This document shows, in pieces, positions 43,040 through 50,357 of a stretch of 64,000 bases of DNA. A model generated the notes under the pieces. That model was not told where the DNA came from. It saw only the letters and a program-made list of their open reading frames with translations, and made no database searches. Each line of letters starts with the position of its first letter. Position 1 is the stretch's first letter. Source of the stretch: Marinimicrobium sp. C6131 (GTDB taxonomy: Bacteria > Pseudomonadota > Gammaproteobacteria > Pseudomonadales > Cellvibrionaceae); NCBI RefSeq assembly GCF_026153455.1, contig NZ_CP110629.1, forward strand, positions 2,790,001-2,854,000, written 5' to 3'. The translations under genes were made by a program, and so were the position numbers.

Positions 43040-43606
43040 TTAAATCTTGCCGACCAGGTCCAGTGACGGAGCCAGTGTCTCCTCACCTTCTTTCCACTTG
43101 GCGGGGCAGACTTCGCCCGGGTGAGCGGCGATGTACTGGGCGGCTTTGATCTTGCGCAGCAGCTCGGACGCATCGCGGCCGATACCACCCGCCGTGATCT
43201 CCACGATCTGGATCTTGCCCTGAGGGTCGACCACAAAGGTACCTCGATCGGCGATGCCTTCCTCTTCAATCAGCACGTTGAAGTTGCGGCTGATCTGACC
43301 GGTCGGGTCCGCAATCATCGGAAACTGGAGCTTACCGATGGTTTCGGAGGAGTCGTGCCACGCCTTGTGAGTGAAGTGGGTATCGGTGGACACCGAGTAG
43401 ATCTCGACACCCAACTTCTGGAATTCAGCGTAGTTGTCCGCCAGGTCGCCCAGCTCGGTGGGGCATACAAAAGTGAAGTCGGCGGGGTAAAAGAAGAATA
43501 CGGCCCACTTACCCTTCGCATCTTCGTCAGTGACTTTTACGAACTCACCGTTGTGGTAAGCATGGGCACTGAAGGGTTTCAGGTCGGATTCAATATAGCG
43601 AGACAT
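43040..43606 (-). CDS. ahpC: Alkyl hydroperoxide reductase subunit C (peroxiredoxin)
   Basis: 188-aa 2-Cys peroxiredoxin reducing hydrogen peroxide and organic peroxides. Peroxidatic C48 in FFYPADFTFVCPTELGDL (read as PADFTFVCPTE) and resolving C167 in HPGEVCPAKW; the C-terminal extension closes with LDLVGKI. AGGAA precedes the ATG. Followed by a terminator and ahpF. The AT-rich upstream region with inverted repeats suggests OxyR-type control. Confidence 0.97.
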   Translation of the reverse strand: MSRYIESDLKPFSAHAYHNGEFVKVTDEDAKGKWAVFFFYPADFTFVCPTELGDLADNYAEFQKLGVEIYSVSTDTHFTHKAWHDSSETIGKLQFPMIADPTGQISRNFNVLIEEEGIADRGTFVVDPQGKIQIVEITAGGIGRDASELLRKIKAAQYIAAHPGEVCPAKWKEGEETLAPSLDLVGKI

Positions 43607-43658
43607 GCAAAGTTCCTCGTTGAGTGGATTTAAGGGAAAACCTAATACGAGGCTTATG

Positions 43659-43682
43659 CTATTAAAAAATATCTTTTAATAG
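43659..43682. promoter_or_regulatory. AT-rich inverted repeat upstream of ahpC
   Basis: CTATTAAAA (43659-43667), 6-nt gap, TTTTAATAG (43674-43682). Further ATAG/CTAT tetranucleotides follow to 43714, reminiscent of OxyR half-sites, but their spacing does not fit the ATAG-N7-CTAT-N7 rule. A regulatory role is therefore only suggested. Confidence 0.35.
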
Positions 43683-43767
43683 AAATTCTATATATCAATG
43701 GGCATGATAGCTATTGGCAATATTTACTTGATAGCCAAAATATATCGAATCTGCTTTATGAGTTTTC

Positions 43768-43806
43768 GGTGGATGACAGCCCCTTCGGGGCCTTATCCAC
43801 CCTACG
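43768..43806. repeat. REP-like hairpin
   Basis: GGTGGATGACAGCCCC, TTCG loop, GGGGCCTTATCCACC, followed by CTACG. Same GGTGGATGA-arm family as at 3756 and 21.6 kb. Lies between ahpC and the DUF3147 gene. Confidence 0.7.
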
Positions 43807-43866
43807 ATGCGTCGATGTCGTGTCGGGTGGATCGGTCCGACGCATGCCCGTGCCACAACGTCAAAG

Positions 43867-44217
43867 TCACCAGAGCTCGACTCCAAAACGGCGAACCAAC
43901 AAGGCAAAGCCAATAAAACTGACCAGCGTAATCACCACACTGACTCCCAGGGTCGGCCAGAACCCCAGCTTTGGCAGCATGAATGGGAACGCGAGAAACA
44001 TCGGCAGCGTTGGCACCACGTACCAGAAGGTGTACCAGGCATGGTTGGCGATTTTCTCCTGGGGCTGGTTTTCGATGTAGAGCCAGATCAGGGCCAGCAC
44101 CGTCACCATGGGCAGGGCGGCGAGCAGGCCGCCCAGGCGATCACTGCGCTTGGCGGCTTCGGTGACCAGCACCACCACGGCGGCGGTGAGCAGGTATTTG
44201 GTAACAATCCACATCAT
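43867..44217 (-). CDS. DUF3147 family membrane protein
   Basis: 116 aa, four hydrophobic helices (VTKYLLTAAVVVLVTEAAK; LGGLLAALPMVTVLALIWLYI; WYVVPTLPMFLAFPFMLP; TLGVSVVITLVSFIGFALLV). The EAAKRSDRLGGLLAALPMVT and WYTFWYVVPTLPMFL motifs are typical of DUF3147. Function unknown. Divergent from ackA. Confidence 0.8.
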   Translation of the reverse strand: MMWIVTKYLLTAAVVVLVTEAAKRSDRLGGLLAALPMVTVLALIWLYIENQPQEKIANHAWYTFWYVVPTLPMFLAFPFMLPKLGFWPTLGVSVVITLVSFIGFALLVRRFGVELW

Positions 44218-44372
44218 GGTCTTGCCCTTTTTGAGGTTGTCATGAAGTGTCGGGGGGCAGCGCCTTGCCCCTCGAACCTGAGTATAGACCTCGCCCTACC
44301 CCTATTGGCCGACTCCCCTTCCCCGTTCTCACCCGCTACACTGTGGCAATAGCCACAGTCACGGAGTCGTTC

Positions 44373-45566
44373 ATGGTTCGCAGTCCCGTTCTGGTGATCA
44401 ATTCAGGCAGTTCATCGCTCAAATTCTCGGTGTTTGATATGCACACGGGCCGCGAAGTCCTCGCCGGTCTGGCCGAGCGGTTGGGGACAGCGGAGGCGCT
44501 GATGAGCTGGCAAGGCGAGGGCGCCAAACAGCACCGGGCGATTCCGGACCAGGGCCATGACGGTGCCTTGCGCGAGGTGCATTCGCTGCTGGATGACGTC
44601 GGCACCCCGGCCGCCATCGGTCACCGGGTGGTCCACGGCGGCGAAGCGTTTTCCGGCTCGGTGGTCATTGATGAGGCGGTCATTGAGGGGATCGAGGGTT
44701 GCGCCAGCCTGGCGCCGCTGCACAACCCGGCCAACCTGCTGGGTATCCGGGCCATGCAGCGTCTCTACCCGGCGGTTCCCCAGGTGGCGGTGTTCGATAC
44801 CGCCTTTCACCAGAGCCTTGCGCCCGAAGCCTATCTCTACGCCATCCCCATTCGCCTGTACCGGGAGCAGCGCGTGCGCCGCTACGGCTTTCACGGCACC
44901 AGCCATCAATACGTAGCGGGCGAAGCGGTTCACCGCCTGGAACTCGACCCGCAGGATCACGGCCTGATTACCGCCCACCTGGGCAATGGCTGCAGCGCCG
45001 CCGCCATCCACAATGGTCGGTCGGTAGACACCACCATGGGCATGACCCCGCTCGAAGGGCTGGTGATGGGCACCCGTAGCGGGGATGTGGACCCGGGCCT
45101 GCATGAGTTTCTGGCCGAAAAGCTGGGGCTGACACTGGCGGAGATCACCGCCATGCTCAACCGGGAAAGCGGGCTGCTGGGCTTGTCGGCGCTGTCCAAC
45201 GATATGCGCACCCTCACTGAAGCGGCCCAGTCCGGCAACGGCGATGCCCAGCGGGCCATTGATGTGTTCTGTTTCCGGCTGGCGCGGCAAATCGGTGCGC
45301 TCGCCGCGAGCCTGCCAAGATTGGATGCGCTGGTCTTTACCGGGGGTATTGGCGAGAACGCCGCCCCGGTGCGCGAGCAGGTACTGAAACGCCTGCCCCT
45401 GTTCGGCTTTGAATGTGATACCGCCCTTAACAACCAGCACGGCGACGACCGGGGGCGGATCAATGCCCCGGGCACCACCACCGCGGTAGTCATTCCCACC
45501 CGCGAAGAGTGGATGATCGCCAACGATGCTTTTCAACTCACTCATCCGTCATCAGGCGTGGAGTAA
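44373..45566 (+). CDS. ackA: Acetate kinase
   Basis: 397-aa ATP:acetate phosphotransferase. N-terminal VLVINSGSSSLKFSVFD, the second signature RRYGFHGTSHQYV (about 171-183), HLGNGCSAAAI, DTTMGMTPLEGLVMGTRSGDVDP and FTGGIGENAAPVREQ. ATG at 44373 has ACGGAG 8 nt upstream; the frame extends further up but lacks family sequence. Five nt before pta: together they convert acetyl-CoA to acetate with ATP formation. Confidence 0.97.
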   Translation: MVRSPVLVINSGSSSLKFSVFDMHTGREVLAGLAERLGTAEALMSWQGEGAKQHRAIPDQGHDGALREVHSLLDDVGTPAAIGHRVVHGGEAFSGSVVIDEAVIEGIEGCASLAPLHNPANLLGIRAMQRLYPAVPQVAVFDTAFHQSLAPEAYLYAIPIRLYREQRVRRYGFHGTSHQYVAGEAVHRLELDPQDHGLITAHLGNGCSAAAIHNGRSVDTTMGMTPLEGLVMGTRSGDVDPGLHEFLAEKLGLTLAEITAMLNRESGLLGLSALSNDMRTLTEAAQSGNGDAQRAIDVFCFRLARQIGALAASLPRLDALVFTGGIGENAAPVREQVLKRLPLFGFECDTALNNQHGDDRGRINAPGTTTAVVIPTREEWMIANDAFQLTHPSSGVE

Positions 45567-45571
45567 CCGCT

Positions 45572-47707
45572 GTGCAACACACCTTTTTCATTACCGCCAC
45601 TGGCGTCGGTACCGGCCTGACCTCCGTGTCCCTGGGCCTGGTTCGGGCGCTGGATCAGCTCGGCGTCAAAGTCGCCTTCTGCAAACCCATTGCCCAGCGC
45701 TCCGGTAACGATCGCGGGCCCGAGCGCTCCACCCATATGGCCCAGGCCACACTGGGCCTCAAGCCAGCCGAGCCGCTGCGCCTGAGCGATGCCCAACAAA
45801 AGCTCGCCCAGGGCGATGCCGATGCGTTTATGGAAGACGTCATTCAGGTGTACCAGCAATCCGCGGGCGACGCCGAAGTGGTGATTGTGGAAGGCCTGGT
45901 GCCGCTGGCGGACAACAACTACATCGATCGACTGAACCAGGACATGGCCAAGGCGCTGGATGCCGATATCATTCTGGTGGCCGCCAAAAACGCCGACAGC
46001 ACCGCACAACTGAACGAGCGCATCAAAATGGCGGCCAGCCTGTTCGGCGGCTTCAACAATCCCCGGTTACTCGGCTGCGTCCTGAACAAGGTGGGCGCGC
46101 CGGACCTGGAGTACCAACAGGTGGTGGCCACCGAGGAGCCTACCAGCGAAGAGCCGGAGAACATCGGACTGGAGCGCATCATCGCCTCGCTTCCGGTGTT
46201 CTCCCAGCAGCACTTCCGCTGCCTGGGCGCGATTCGCTGGCAACCCCACCTGGTGGCACCCCGCACCCGGGATGTGTGTGATTACCTCAATGCCGAAATC
46301 ATCAACGAAGGGCAACTGCTCGAGCGCCGGGTGCAGAACATCACCGTCTGCGCGCGCACCATGAAAAACATGCTGCAGACCCTCAAGGCCGGCACCCTGG
46401 TGGTGATTCCGGGGGACCGGGAAGACATTCTGGTGGCCAGCTGCATGGCCGCCCTGAACGGGGTGCCACTGGCGGGCATTCTGCTTACCGGCAGCCTGCA
46501 TCCCGACCCGAACGTCATGGCGCTGTGTCAGGCCGCCCTGAAAACCGGCCTGCCAGTACTGCTGGTGGGCGGCAACACCTTCAAGGTGGCGCAACAACTG
46601 AACAGCATGAACACCGAAGTACCGCCGGACGATATCGAACGCATAAACAATGTGATGGACAGCACCGCCGCCGACCTGGATGCCCGCTGGCTGATTGAGC
46701 GGACCCATGTCCGGCTGGAAAAGCGACTGTCCCCTCCGGCCTTCCGCTATCAACTGGTGCAGCGTGCCCGCGCCAACCCCAAGCGCATTGTGCTCCCGGA
46801 GGGCGACGAGCCGCGCACGGTTCAGGCCGCCGCCCTCTGTCATCAGAAAGGCATCGCCCGCTGCGTACTGCTCGGCAAAACGGATGAAGTACACCGCGTG
46901 GCGGCCAGCTACAACGTGGTGCTGCCCGAGGATATCGAGATCATCGACCCCGAAACCGTGTACCGCCATTACGTGGCACCCATGGTGACCCTGCGCAAAC
47001 ACAAGGGGCTGACCGAGCCCATGGCCGAGGCCATGCTGGAAGATACCGTGGTGCTGGCCACCATGATGCTCGCCCAGGGCGATGTCGACGGCCTGGTCTC
47101 CGGTGCGGTGCACACCACGGCGAACACCATCCGCCCCGCGTTGCAGTTGATCAAAACCAAACCCGACGCGGCGCTGGTGTCCTCCATCTTTTTCATGCTG
47201 TTGCCGGATCAGCCGGTCATTTACGGCGACTGCGCCGTCAACCCGGCCCCCAACGCCGAAGAGCTGGCCGATATCGCCATCCAGTCCGGTGATTCAGCCA
47301 TCGCCTTCGGTATTGAGCCGCGCATCGCCATGATCAGTTACTCCACCGGCAAGTCCGGCTCCGGCAGCGACGTGGAAAAAGTCCGCGAGGCCACCCGCCT
47401 CGCTCAGGAAAAACGCCCGGACCTGGTGATCGACGGCCCGCTGCAGTACGACGCCGCCAGCGTCCCCTCGGTGGCCAAAAGCAAAGCCCCGGACAGCCCG
47501 GTGGCGGGCAAGGCCAACGTGTTCATTTTTCCCGACCTGAATACCGGCAACACCACCTACAAGGCGGTACAGCGCAGCGCCAACCTGGTGAGTATCGGCC
47601 CCATGCTCCAGGGCCTGCGCAAACCGGTGAACGACCTGTCCCGGGGGGCCTCGGTGGACGACATTGTGTACACCATCGCCCTGACCGCCATTCAGGCCAG
47701 CGCCTGA
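45572..47707 (+). CDS. pta: Phosphate acetyltransferase (long form with DRTGG domain)
   Basis: 711 aa, same size as E. coli Pta. N-terminal P-loop-like AAA domain (TFFITATGVGTGLTSVSLGLVRAL), central DRTGG domain (about 215-330), and C-terminal catalytic PTA_PTB domain (about 385-705: RIVLPEGDEPRTVQAAALC, GLVSGAVHTTANTIRPALQ, SYSTGKSGSGSDVEKVREAT). GTG start with GGAG 8 nt upstream. Makes acetyl phosphate from acetyl-CoA; operon partner of ackA. Confidence 0.96.
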   Translation: MQHTFFITATGVGTGLTSVSLGLVRALDQLGVKVAFCKPIAQRSGNDRGPERSTHMAQATLGLKPAEPLRLSDAQQKLAQGDADAFMEDVIQVYQQSAGDAEVVIVEGLVPLADNNYIDRLNQDMAKALDADIILVAAKNADSTAQLNERIKMAASLFGGFNNPRLLGCVLNKVGAPDLEYQQVVATEEPTSEEPENIGLERIIASLPVFSQQHFRCLGAIRWQPHLVAPRTRDVCDYLNAEIINEGQLLERRVQNITVCARTMKNMLQTLKAGTLVVIPGDREDILVASCMAALNGVPLAGILLTGSLHPDPNVMALCQAALKTGLPVLLVGGNTFKVAQQLNSMNTEVPPDDIERINNVMDSTAADLDARWLIERTHVRLEKRLSPPAFRYQLVQRARANPKRIVLPEGDEPRTVQAAALCHQKGIARCVLLGKTDEVHRVAASYNVVLPEDIEIIDPETVYRHYVAPMVTLRKHKGLTEPMAEAMLEDTVVLATMMLAQGDVDGLVSGAVHTTANTIRPALQLIKTKPDAALVSSIFFMLLPDQPVIYGDCAVNPAPNAEELADIAIQSGDSAIAFGIEPRIAMISYSTGKSGSGSDVEKVREATRLAQEKRPDLVIDGPLQYDAASVPSVAKSKAPDSPVAGKANVFIFPDLNTGNTTYKAVQRSANLVSIGPMLQGLRKPVNDLSRGASVDDIVYTIALTAIQASA

Positions 47708-47783
47708 TTCAGAAAAACCAAAACGGTTCCTATAGATGAACACTGGTAATCCCCCCCATTTTTGAAAGGGTTCATAAGTAGAG

Positions 47784-48603
47784 TCAGGCCACCATGGCCA
47801 GTTTCTGTTTGGGCGTATTGCCGCCGAGCGTCATGTTGGGACGCTCATGATTGTAACTCCATGGCCACCGGGTGGCGAACTCCTGAACCTCAGCGATACT
47901 GTCAAACAGGTATTGCGCTAACCAGTCATAACGAACGGTCCGGTTGTACCGTTCTACATAAGCATTCTGTTGAGGCTTACCCGGCTGGATATGCAGCAAG
48001 GTAGTCTGACGTAGTTCGGCCCATGCGATCAGTTCGCCGCTAATGTATTCAGGGCCGTTGTCGCACCGGAACATCTCTGGAACGCCGCGCCACTCGATGA
48101 TCTGATCCAGCGCCCAGGTAACTCGCAGTACTGGCAGTGACAGGTCGACTTCAATGGCCAGGCCTTCGCGGTTAAAATCGTCGATCACATTGAACAGCCG
48201 GTAGCTTCGTCCATCGGATAACTGATCATGCCTAAAGTCCATTGACGAGCACTGGTTGATGCGCTCAGGTACTGCCAAAGGCTCCGGCCTCTCCCGTTTC
48301 AGCCGCTTCTTGGGCTTGACCCGAAGATTCAGCTCAAGTGCTTTGTAAATCCGGTACACGCGCTTATGATTCCAGGCAAAGCCCTTTACGTTGCGCAGGA
48401 TTAGAAAGCACAAGCCAAATCCCCAGTTCCGGTGTCGCTGCGTGAGACGCAACAGCCAGTCGGCTATCAGCTCGTTCTCATGACCGAGTTTTGACTGGTA
48501 CCGGTAGCAGCTTTCGCTAATCCTGAATGTCTGGCAGGCCAGACTGATGCTCACGCCATACTGATCAACAGCTTTCCTTGCCATCTCCTTGCACTGAGAT
48601 GGC
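47784..48603 (-). CDS. IS3-family transposase OrfB (integrase catalytic domain)
   Basis: DDE integrase made as an OrfAB fusion after -1 slippage; the recognisable part starts around KKVVKPSQCKEMARKAVDQYG. HTH_21-like region, then rve core with D (SSMDFRHDQLSDGR), D (RCDNGPEYISG) and E (GKPQQNAYVERYNRT), ending ...KQKLAMVA. The open frame extends upstream to 48776, overlapping orfA out of frame. Catalytic residues are all present. Confidence 0.88.
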
Positions 48604-48604
48604 T

Positions 48605-48856
48605 TTACCACTTTTTTGCCATGGCCTCCTGGATGATCTCGGCCTTGAGGCGCTCTTCGGCATACATCTTCTTCAAGCGCCTGTTTTCGTCTTCCAGTTC
48701 GTTCAGGCGGGCCATCATGGAGGCATCCATGCCGTCGAATTTGGCGCGCCACTTGTAGAAGGGAGCACGGCAGCACAACTCAGGCACCGGAACGCCAGTC
48801 TCAGCTTGTTTCAGAATTGCCAGGATCTGGCTGTCGGTAAAACGTGACTTCTTCAT
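48605..48856 (-). CDS. IS3-family OrfA (HTH protein) with probable small internal deletion
   Basis: 83 aa. KKSRFTDSQILAILKQAE at the N-terminus and the leucine-zipper-like LNELEDENRRLKKMYAEERLKAEIIQEAMAKKW are standard for this IS3 subgroup. Between them the usual PELCREHG...SSATFYKW stretch is reduced to PELCCRAPFYKW, about five residues short, which would damage the helix-turn-helix. The protein may be inactive in end binding. Comparison is from memory of the family. Confidence 0.8.
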   Translation of the reverse strand: MKKSRFTDSQILAILKQAETGVPVPELCCRAPFYKWRAKFDGMDASMMARLNELEDENRRLKKMYAEERLKAEIIQEAMAKKW

Positions 48857-48930
48857 GCAAAATCTCCTCTGGGGATAGATTACGAGAAAATTCTACTTAT
48901 GAGCACTCTCAATTTATGGGAGGATTACCA

Positions 48931-49248
48931 ATTTCCAACGCTGTTAGCGCTGTTAGCGATCTTGCCACCGAAGTTTAAGGAACCCGTAGAGATTGCTCCT
49001 AGAACTGCCGCTGTAACCGCACCAACAGCCGCACCTGAAGCCAAATGCAAAGCCAAATCCTTACCACTGAATTCGTCCGTAGTAATAGCGTACGCGATAC
49101 CTGATATCAACCTTCCGGCAACTGCAACAATAGCAATATGCGCCCACTCACCAGTAGGATCGGTATAACTCAAAGGATCATTATGGACATAGCCATAAAG
49201 ATTCATCTGATCCTCATACCCGATCGGATCAGTCTGCAAAAACCATCC
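48931..49248 (-). pseudogene. Severed Rhs C-terminal module (orphan tip)
   Basis: Minus-strand frame FLQTDPIGYEDQMNLYGYVHND, then PLSYTDPTGEW, the canonical Rhs core end, followed by about 65 residues of a variable tip (AHIAIVAVAGRLISGIAYAIT...). Upstream of FLQTDP the homology stops abruptly and an in-frame TAA lies at 49276-49278; downstream the IS3 end supplies the stop. About 80% identical at DNA level to the corresponding part of the intact rhs gene at 50.9 kb but with a different tip, so it is a displaced alternative C-terminus. Confidence 0.75.
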
Positions 49249-49380
49249 GCCTACGTGCCTTCGCAGTTATATCCGTTGAAAACCTCAACGCAATCAAGCA
49301 CTTGCAGAAACCGATCCCCGCTGCGAAGACTTCTTTACCAAGTCACAGCCCGCGACGCACGTTTTCCCTTAGCTGCCGGG

Positions 49381-49408
49381 TACAGGGGCGCCGATAGGCG
49401 CCCCTGTA
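49381..49408. repeat. Perfect 12-bp stem hairpin
   Basis: TACAGGGGCGCC, loop GATA, GGCGCCCCTGTA. No T-tract. It lies between the Rhs remnant and the frameshifted small ORF; function unclear. Confidence 0.6.
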
Positions 49409-49427
49409 ACATCCGCCCAAAAGCGGC

Positions 49428-49653
49428 TCAGAAGGGCAATCGCCCCTCCATCAAGTGCTTGTACTCGCACTTGATGATTTTCAAGTAACTCTGCCAGTCA
49501 CCAAGCCGCTCCCAACCTTCGACCACGTCAGGATAGCTGCCGGTCAAGGTAATCCATCCGGTCGAGGGCGAACGCCGCCGCGATGAATTCGCCGTTGCTG
49601 GCGTCGGTTATTCCGGTGCGTTGCAGTTGGTTGGCGACGTTGATGATGGTCAT
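49428..49653 (-). pseudogene. Frameshifted small gene of unknown family
   Basis: From ATG 49653 the frame reads MTIINVANQLQRTGITDASN and on to FALDRMDYL, then a stop at 49528. In the next frame coding resumes smoothly as TGSYPDVVEGWERLGDWQ and YLKIIKCEYKHLMEGRLPF to a stop at 49428. A single extra base near 49544 explains the break; the repaired protein would be about 74 aa. Family not recognised; probably island debris. Confidence 0.4.
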
Positions 49654-49691
49654 GCTCTACGACTACCGGGCAAGGATCGCTCTCAGGCAGG

Positions 49692-49817
49692 GTGCCCAGG
49701 CTGCAAATGAAGGGCCAATGGCTCGATCAGACCGGTTCGGGGCTTGATGTGCCGGTGACCGTCCGGGTCATGGGGAGTTGTGTGGTGTTGACGGCGCAGG
49801 AAAGGGCAGACCGCTAA
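49692..49817 (+). CDS. SymE-like toxin ORF (short, possibly truncated)
   Basis: About 41 codons from GTG: PRLQMKGQWLDQTGSGLDVP followed by VTVRVMGSCVVLTAQERADR. The LKGxWLxxAGF...V.V.VM.GC.VLTAQ pattern is that of SymE-family type I toxins (AbrB-fold), which often accompany rhs/IS debris. The usual N-terminal residues are missing or diverged, so it may be a remnant. Too short for most gene finders. Confidence 0.5.
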   Translation: MPRLQMKGQWLDQTGSGLDVPVTVRVMGSCVVLTAQERADR

Positions 49818-49851
49818 AAAGAAAAGCCCAGCAGGGCTTTCCTGCTGGGCT
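49818..49851 (-). terminator. Terminator of the rhs operon
   Basis: Stem AGCCCAGCAGG / CCTGCTGGGCT (49825-49851, loop GCTTT); on the minus strand followed by TTTTCTTTTT. It lies about 115 nt past the stop of the small membrane protein gene, the last gene of the split-rhs operon. Confidence 0.8.
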
Positions 49852-49964
49852 ATTCAATTCAAGATTCAAGACCTGACCCCTTTTTTTGTAAAGGGTGCAA
49901 AGGGAGTTGGCGACTGATCAAAAAATAATCCCTCCGTCCCCATTAATTGCCTTTAATTTAATTA

Positions 49965-50285
49965 TTAATCTGACACCTTCGATTGCTGTTTATTGATGCC
50001 AATCAACTTGGCCGCGACCAAACCTGAAACAAGAAAAACAAATAACCCAGACAGATAAAGCATATCTCTATTTTCTTGAAACAAATTCGTCTTTTCTCCG
50101 AGCCAGACCGGAAACACCGCGCAAACCAAAAAACTTGCCGCTATCGTTATAAACATCAAAAAATGCAAACTGAAAGCCGCAAGTTTATTAAAGTGATTTC
50201 TCACATAATTGACCGCTAGGCAGTATCCAGACAAAAATGCGATAGAGAATATCGAAAATATTAACATGCCAATTAAAAACAACAT
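49965..50285 (-). CDS. Small three-helix membrane protein, candidate Rhs immunity protein
   Basis: 106 aa, low G+C. Three transmembrane helices (about 3-25, 36-60, 72-95) with short loops and a Lys/Ser-rich C-terminus (INKQQSKVSD). No family recognised. It starts 72 nt after the rhs stop on the same strand and before the operon terminator, exactly where Rhs immunity genes lie. An integral membrane immunity protein would fit a membrane-targeting toxin tip. Function is inferred from position only. Confidence 0.6.
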   Translation of the reverse strand: MLFLIGMLIFSIFSIAFLSGYCLAVNYVRNHFNKLAAFSLHFLMFITIAASFLVCAVFPVWLGEKTNLFQENRDMLYLSGLFVFLVSGLVAAKLIGINKQQSKVSD

Positions 50286-50357
50286 TTGTTTTAAACTCTC
50301 TCGTCAGCTAAATATTCTGGCTGTTCCTGTCAGGCAAAAAACAAAGCTGTCTCACTT

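Larger units (their letters stand above)
47744..48930 (-). mobile_element. IS3-family insertion sequence
   Basis: 1187 bp bounded by imperfect 39-bp inverted repeats (47744-47782 and 48892-48930), starting TGGTAATCC and ending CATAAGTAGA on the inside. It carries overlapping orfA and orfB with an A6G slippery heptamer at 48617-48611 for -1 frameshifting. The outer flanks (ACAC left, ATTT right) show no target duplication, so one flank was probably rearranged after insertion; the right end cuts an Rhs fragment. Confidence 0.85.

Noticed and set aside
43659..43714. Full OxyR binding site upstream of ahpC
   Set aside because: ATAG/CTAT tetranucleotides are present but not at the required 7-nt spacing, so only an inverted repeat is reported.
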